Of a DNA stretch of 15,752 bases, positions 10,319 to 15,752 are shown one piece after another. This stretch comes from Smittium mucronatum. Taxonomy: Eukaryota; Kickxellomycota; Harpellomycetes; Harpellales; Legeriomycetaceae. The notes under the pieces are model-generated. The model was not told the origin of the DNA. It was given only the letters and a program-made list of their open reading frames with translations, and made no database searches. Made by a program: the position numbers and the translations under genes. The DNA lies in NCBI GenBank assembly GCA_001953115.1, contig LSSL01006661.1, forward strand, positions 1 to 15,752, given 5' to 3'. Every line of letters starts with the position of its first letter. Position 1 is the stretch's first letter.

Positions 10319-10414
10319 TTAAATATATTTATGATCGATGAAGAGATTTACAAATAAAAATGCGTTTTTTGGATTTTGATGATTTTTATTAAGTTTCAGT
10401 TGCTATCGAGCTAG

Positions 10415-10421
10415 TTAAATA
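10415..10421 (-). promoter_or_regulatory. Weak TATA-like candidate for the secreted-protein gene
   Basis: TATTTAA on the minus strand, which would place transcription start near 10390 and give a 5' UTR of about 100 bases if the leader is not spliced. A second AT-rich match, AAATATATTT near 10320, is too close to the ATG to serve. No clear initiator was seen, and AT richness makes this a weak call. Confidence 0.15.
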
Positions 10422-10550
10422 CTTTTTTCAAAGCATTAATATATCATTAAATACGAGAAATGATGGGTAGAAAGTGAAGTAAAATCGATAGAATTTGCTT
10501 AATGTATAATGAAACAGTCAATATTAACTAAATCTCGTAAATAGAAAGGG

Positions 10551-10565
10551 TTTTTTTTTTTTTTT
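10551..10565. repeat. 15-base T tract
   Basis: An uninterrupted run of 15 T between GGG and GCGG. It lies about 260 bases upstream of the start codon of the minus-strand gene, so that gene's strand carries an A15 tract there. Such tracts can exclude nucleosomes near promoters; a role here is inference. Confidence 0.7.
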
Positions 10566-11236
10566 GCGGAGAGAGGATTAAAAAAATTGATAGAAGGTGG
10601 GGCAGAAAGAATTGTGGGCTTTTGTTAATTAATATTTAATTGGGCGATAAATCAATAGTGGCTAAAATTTGTTGCAAAACAATAATATTAAATAATTGTT
10701 TGAATCATTATTTTGTTAATGGAAAGAAGCGTTAGTTAGTTAAAATGTCCAATTAAAGCAATATAGGGATATTTTGAATGTTTTGAGTTCAGATTTTTAC
10801 TATAAAAGCCAATCCTCTTACGAGAAAAAGATTTAAAAGATGATTTTTTTACTATAGTTTTTCATGTATTGTTGTGATTATTATCTGTCCCTAAATATAC
10901 ATAAATTGATTGGGTTTTTTGGCTCATGATGGTTTACTCCCCAAATCTAACAGTTTTTATTTTCCGTGGTGTTGTTAAAACAATTGTTTCATCCATAATA
11001 AAACCCAACGTAAATATATAACAATGATAACATTTTTATGCTATGGAGAGAATGACTGATATGGCATTGACTAACAAATAGCCAATAGATACCGATATGG
11101 TTGTGAAAATAAATATTGGTAGCTTAATCTTGGTGGGGTAAAAGAGTCTTATTGTGATATGTTATATTAGACATGGTCATTCTTAATAATCCCCATTTTA
11201 ACTTTTTATCTTTATACTATATTATTTTTTGGAATA

Positions 11237-11259
11237 AAATCAAACATATTGTTTGATTT
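11237..11259. repeat. Hairpin, 10-bp perfect arms
   Basis: AAATCAAACA (11237-11246) pairs perfectly with TGTTTGATTT (11250-11259) across a three-base loop. Confidence 0.6.
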
Positions 11260-12569
11260 ACCAGTAAATCGCTAAGCTTGATGTTTTACTATTTCATTGT
11301 GTATTGTTTTAAGAATATCGTATCATTTAAAGAAAACCTTTATATCTGGGGGGAAACATTCGATGGTATTAAACTTTATTATTAGAAATATTTTTTAGAA
11401 TTTAGGAGGTTCGTTTCAGAAATGGTTTTGTTTTAATAATTGTATCATTGTCTATAAAAAATATAATCATTACTAAGCCAATAAAAATGGAAAATATCAA
11501 GGGCAAATAAATAACAAAATTTAGCTAATAAAAAATTTCATTTATTAATTCCAGTTTTTAATTAACCAATAGTTTTATAATTTTTTAGTTCTATAATTCC
11601 AAATTAAGAAGGCAGTAGATTTTGTATAGGGTAAGTGTCAATTCACGTGAGAATATCCGTTTTAAATGACTTATTTATAAAATGTATTCAATTATCCCAT
11701 TTTTCCTGTGTATTATAGGAGCGTAATGTGTCACATTTAGAACACTTTTCAAGTTCCGCTATCCTCAGTACGCAGATCAAAAGAAGATTTTTTGAATTTA
11801 GGGGTTTTAAGCAGTTGGCGTTTTGTTTAAAGCTGTCTATCAAGTTTTATTAGCTAGTTTATGGATTTTTTCAATATATCTGCGATAAAAAATAAATCAA
11901 GATTTTCTCTTTCAGAAAAATACAAGTCTTTAACTCCAGTCATTCCTAAATAATTTTGGAAATTATAGGGAGCCTTATACTGTTTTATTTTTATTAAATA
12001 TTTTTAGAGTATAATAAATACACGTGGTTTAATTTTATGATTTGCCTCAATATTAAGAAAATCAATTTTGGCTTATTTCGAATTTTCGCAAAAAAATTTC
12101 TAGTTTAATAGTTATGTTGGTTGGTTGATAAATTGTTAAATTTCAAAACAGTACAATTTTATCTATTTGATTCTTGGGTTTTCAAGAGTGGGACGAAGGT
12201 TATTTAGGTTGAAATAATTATATGATTTTTTCGTTAAGAGGCTTTATTTATTTTCTTTTTTCAGAAACTCAATTCAAATTTAAACACCATATAAAAAAAT
12301 ATCATATTCAAAAGAACATTATATTAATATATCATAATATAGGAGTTTTATATATCCAGAAACATAAAAAAAGTGTTTTTCCAAGGAAGAAAAACAATAT
12401 ATAGCCATATGCTTATATCAACAAAGTTATAATTCGTTTTTAATAGCTACTTCTCTATTATGAGATTCCTAAAACCACCACTTTTAAAATATTGGTAAAT
12501 ATATCCCATTTCTTCATTAATCCCTAAATAAAATAACACACAATTAGGATATAATATAAAAAGAATATG

Positions 12570-12591
12570 TATATATATATATATATATATT
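12570..12591. repeat. TA dinucleotide microsatellite
   Basis: About ten to eleven uninterrupted TA units, bounded by GTA on the left and TATAC on the right. The array is itself self-complementary and likely to vary in length between individuals. Confidence 0.85.
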
Positions 12592-12957
12592 ATACTCCTT
12601 ATATTTTTAGGGGCTTTTTTATCAAAGATTTATATATTGAATTTATTATCATTAAATAATGAGTCTCTAACAAATCTTTAGTAGAGATTATTGAATATTT
12701 TAAACTCATTTTATGTAGTTTATTAAGTTATAGAACAAAAAAATTAGTAAATTTAAGATTTTTTAAATTCATTTCGTAAATTTTAAAGAATATTTACCTC
12801 AATTATTATTAGAGATATTATTATGATATTTTTTCAAAAATAACTATTAGGTATATGTAAGTATCTGGAAGGATATTGAAGTTTCTAACTTAGACCAAAA
12901 TAGACAGTAAAAACTTTTTTAAATCGAAATAAGGAATTAGCGTAAATGAAGGATCTT

Positions 12958-13021
12958 AGTTTCGAATAAATTAAAAATATTCACCTTTACTGGATTTTGG
13001 TTTTGCAAATAATTCGAAACT
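12958..13021. repeat. Inverted repeat, 10-bp perfect arms, 44-base loop
   Basis: AGTTTCGAAT (12958-12967) and ATTCGAAACT (13012-13021) are perfect reverse complements. Each contains the palindrome TTCGAA. It could be a long-loop hairpin or two binding sites facing each other. Confidence 0.5.
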
Positions 13022-13091
13022 TTTATTATATTTTATATTTAGTCAATTTGAGTCCCCAAAATGCAGATTTTATCCATAATATTAAATTTAT

Positions 13092-13135
13092 TTAAAAGTG
13101 TAATATATTTTCTGGGTGCTAATATACACTTTTAA
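13092..13135. repeat. Hairpin, 11-bp perfect arms, 22-base loop
   Basis: TTAAAAGTGTA (13092-13102) pairs perfectly with TACACTTTTAA (13125-13135), and one G-U pair extends the stem outward. The loop includes CTGGGTGC. The stem is too short for an ordinary microRNA precursor. Confidence 0.55.
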
Positions 13136-13910
13136 GCATATATAATTCTTTTGAGAATTTTCTTTGGGGTTTAAAGGTTTTATTTTAAAGAAAACTTATT
13201 ATTTATTAACACTGCTTATTTTTTAATTTTATATCCCGGCTTTTTTTTGGTATTTATCGATTTTTAAGCGCACGAGAATTTTCAATTTATAATATTAGAT
13301 CTTGGCAGAGGGAAAGTCATCAATTCAGGGTTCAAATTTTAGGATGATACCCCTATTTCCTCAGAATCTAATACTTATCATAAAGATGATATGTTTATCA
13401 AATATGTTTAGATCCATTCGTAATGCGTAAAATTCTTAACCCAAAATAACCACCGCCTTTTGGAAATCAGCCTTAGCATTTATACTATATATGCTTTTAG
13501 GGTTCTGAAAATTGCATATATATTAACGTGAGGTGATAATCTCGAGTCATTCTTCTTAATACAAATATTTTAATTATTCCGATTCTTAATTAAAAGATTT
13601 ACTATTAAAATCGTAATAAAAGGGCGTTTTTTTTCATCTTTCTATTTTTTTTCCTAAAAAAGCTAGTTATTTTAAATTATGATGAATATTTTATTTCATC
13701 AAAATTAAATAAAAAATTTAAATGGAATCAATCTTGATGTATTTAACTCATAAGATTTTTTTTTCAAGTGAATAACTTTACTGTATTAAATTTTATATAT
13801 AATGCTAAAGTTAATAAATGCCTTTTTAATCCTGTTCTTCTCTATTTTCATACCCCTTTATTTCAGTTCTTAGTTGTATTTATAAAATAGATTTCCCTTT
13901 TTGCTGAACC

Positions 13911-13958
13911 AATTTGATTTTGATTGATGAATTTTTTTAATCAAATCAAAATAAAATT
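13911..13958. repeat. Hairpin, 17 pairs with one mismatch and one bulge
   Basis: The left arm 13911-13928 pairs with 13940-13958. The core is ATTTTGATT-GAT against ATC(A)AATCAAAAT, with a bulge at 13945 and a G/A mismatch at 13916/13953. The loop is about 11 bases. It is the longest simple hairpin in the gene-free DNA. Confidence 0.6.
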
Positions 13959-14730
13959 CAATAATATGTTTTCCTTCAATTTTTTAAAAGTATTTTATTG
14001 CTTATGATTCGAATGTTTCTAGTTTTTAATTCGTTTTAACTATATTTATTCATCAAACATATAGAAAGAAAATAGAGTTCGTCTTTCTTAATTGATTACT
14101 TAATTTTATTGGGACTCTTTCCTGAAATTAAAAAAAGTTTGAAATCGAATATTGTGAGATCAAATAAAAAGAGAATGAACTTATATACCAAAGACCTATA
14201 ACGCTTCATGATATAAAAATAAAGTTTTATTCGTTTAAAATCTGATATTTAATTATTATTCATAGTTCCGATAAAGCCTGTTTTTAACTTAATAAATATG
14301 AAAAATCTTTCCTATATACAAAGACATACCAATTAGAAACTCAAATTAAAGATTTAAATATTCAAATACCATTAATATCTAGATTACTTGTTTCCATTTT
14401 CCGAGTAATATTAATTAATTACTCATAATAACTATGAAAATATATTAATATTAATGATAAAACATTAAAAAAACGGGATAAATTGTAAATCTCTCGATAC
14501 AGGAGGAGGTTTTTTTATATTTTATTCTCTTAAAAGCATCAAAAAGAGATTCCACAATTTATATTATTAATAATTCAAGATAGAAAAAATCACTTTTAAA
14601 AAATCAATCTCTACAAAAAAAGTGGATATTTTATTTGCAGTTTATTTCAAAAAGAAAAATGACTGTAACACCATTAATAACCATACTTGAAATATATGTT
14701 CCCATTAAATAGATCGAATCGCACATTAAT

Positions 14731-14758
14731 TTTCGCTTTGTGTAATCACAAAGCAAAA
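14731..14758. repeat. Hairpin, 12-base arms with one mismatch, 4-base loop
   Basis: GCTTTGTG (14735-14742) and CACAAAGC (14747-14754) pair perfectly around TAAT. A C/A mismatch is followed by three more T-A pairs outward. With four G/C pairs near the loop it is more stable than its surroundings and ends in A-rich DNA. It resembles a bacterial-type terminator in shape only. Confidence 0.6.
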
Positions 14759-15183
14759 AGATCAATACTAAATCGTTAAATCAATTTAATCCTTGGTGCA
14801 ATTCAAAGTTCTAGACTAAGGTTGCCATAGGCTCAAATATTTACTCAAAAGTTTGGGTCGCAAAGGTTAATAGCCCTTAAAGAAGAATATTTGGAAAAAA
14901 AGATATAGTATAAATTTAGCAATTTCCTCATTTATATACCAGCTCAATACTATATAATGATGTAGTGGGGCTTATCTAAGTTAAGAAATAGTATTCAAAT
15001 TTCACAATTTTTGAGCATTTCAAAGACCCAAATAAAAAAAATTACTTTTTAAAAATTAATACGCAATAATAATGCACATAATCAAATATTTGTGAAAAAT
15101 ATTTTAATGCGAGAAAAAAGTGTTCATTCAAAGAGAAAATCCAGTCATTTCAGGAGCAGGTTAATTCTGCTTTGAATTACTGA

Positions 15184-15653
15184 CGAATTGGGCTCTCAAA
15201 ATACATATTAATTGATAGTGAAAAATATTTAAAGTGTAATTCCTTTAAAGAAACAAGGTTAAAGCGGTTCAAACGGGTTTAAAGGAGTAAATAGTAATAT
15301 TCGACATGTGAATAATAATCGTGAGTAAAATCCATTATTAAATTAATGAGTCAGATTTTAGCAATTTTTTTTAAAAAAATCTTGTAGGAGAAGCTATATT
15401 GAATTTATTCAACGAATTTAAATTACACATGTTGTAATGAAATTTGGAAAAAAGTGGGACCAAATCAGAAAAAAAGTGAACCCAATTTGGAAAAGGTGAA
15501 AGAAATAAAACAGAAATAAAATTGGATTCAAAATATGTGAATTAAATTTGGTCGTAGTGATCCAATTAAAAAAAAAAGTGAAATCAAATACGAATTAAAG
15601 TGATCAATTACGAAAAAAATGAATTTAAATTCAAAAAAAGTGAGCCCAATTCG
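15184..15653. mobile_element. Possible small element with terminal inverted repeats and internal minisatellite
   Basis: CGAATTGGGCTC at 15184-15195 is a perfect reverse complement of GAGCCCAATTCG at 15642-15653. Further in, TAATTGAT on the left faces ATCAATTA (15603-15610) on the right. The spacing differs by about 18 bases, close to one unit of the internal 21-bp repeat. Terminal inverted repeats plus internal tandem repeats is a layout known from fold-back and some non-autonomous DNA elements. No target-site duplication and no transposase are visible, so the call is tentative. Confidence 0.35.
15440..15647. repeat. Degenerate minisatellite, period about 21 bp
   Basis: About nine or ten units of 19-22 bases, each built as AATT-like block, A-tract, GTGA, then CC or TC. 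The GTGA core (or a one-base variant) falls at 15454, 15476, 15496, 15537, 15557, 15578, 15600, 15619 and 15640. One unit position, near 15517, is degenerate. Units are too diverged for exact repeat finders, but the spacing is regular. No coding capacity was seen. Confidence 0.7.
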
Positions 15654-15752
15654 GTTCCAATTAAAAATCCGTGGTAACTTAAAATTCTATTGTGTTTATT
15701 TTGATATAAAAAAATATATGTGGGCTTATTATCTAATTCATATTTTCATTTT

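Larger units (their letters stand above)
10566..15183. other. Gene-free AT-rich intergenic DNA
   Basis: No supported gene or RNA gene. Short frames look random. It contains five good hairpins listed separately (11237-11259, 12958-13021, 13092-13135, 13911-13958, 14731-14758), a TA microsatellite at 12570-12591, and a 7-bp inverted pair GAGTAAT/ATTACTC at 14403-14424. Confidence 0.6.

Noticed and set aside
12222..12404. 60-codon plus-strand open frame
   Set aside because: Lys/Ile/Phe/His-rich random-looking product, with local base composition the same as the intergenic DNA.
14731..14758. Rho-independent terminator
   Set aside because: The shape fits, but there is no bacterial gene upstream and the DNA shows no prokaryotic organisation.
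15440..15647. CRISPR-like array of short repeats
   Set aside because: Units are contiguous and diverged, with no conserved repeat/unique spacer alternation and no cas genes. The DNA looks eukaryotic, so a minisatellite is the better reading.
1..15752. tRNA, rRNA or other standard RNA genes
   Set aside because: I looked for the conserved GGTTCGA-type internal promoter box and cloverleaf arms and for G+C-rich rRNA-like sequence, and found nothing convincing by eye. A covariance-model scan would settle it.

Overview
This window is extremely AT-rich DNA. Lines I counted by hand range from about 12% to 40% G+C, with a background near one fifth. It looks like intergenic DNA of a eukaryote. There are no bacterial-style gene runs or ribosome-binding sites. 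Long homopolymer tracts and short AT-only repeats are everywhere. The one gene I can support has a secretory signal, a eukaryotic-type start context and a downstream AATAAA. A small, secreted, six-cysteine protein with chitin-binding-like spacing fits an invertebrate, most simply an arthropod, but the species cannot be told from this window.

Layout: 1-4440 is gene-free AT-rich DNA with a few perfect palindromes and hairpins. 4441-4920 is gene-free but clearly less AT-rich (about one third G+C), perhaps an eroded element or exon remnant. 4921-8280 is gene-free again. 8281-8450 holds scattered inverted GCCGCT-containing blocks. 8625-9459 is a long imperfect inverted duplication, with a strong core at 8846-9275 and a centre near 9072. 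At 10018-10293, on the minus strand, sits the only convincing gene. It encodes a 91-residue precursor with a signal peptide, a short acidic Asn/Gly-rich spacer, a dibasic site and an Arg-rich six-cysteine tail. 10294-15183 is gene-free, with several good hairpins and a TA microsatellite. At the right end, 15184-15653 is bounded by matching inverted 12-mers, and its right half is a degenerate minisatellite with a period of about 21 bp.

The most interesting items are the gene and the two repeat structures. The gene is about 46% G+C in surroundings of about 20%, with C-ending codons strongly favoured, as expected of a very highly expressed secreted peptide. The 835-bp inverted duplication could fold as a long hairpin RNA or be a decayed fold-back element. 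The right-end minisatellite has A-tracts repeating every two helical turns. No rRNA, tRNA, CRISPR array or transposase was recognised.
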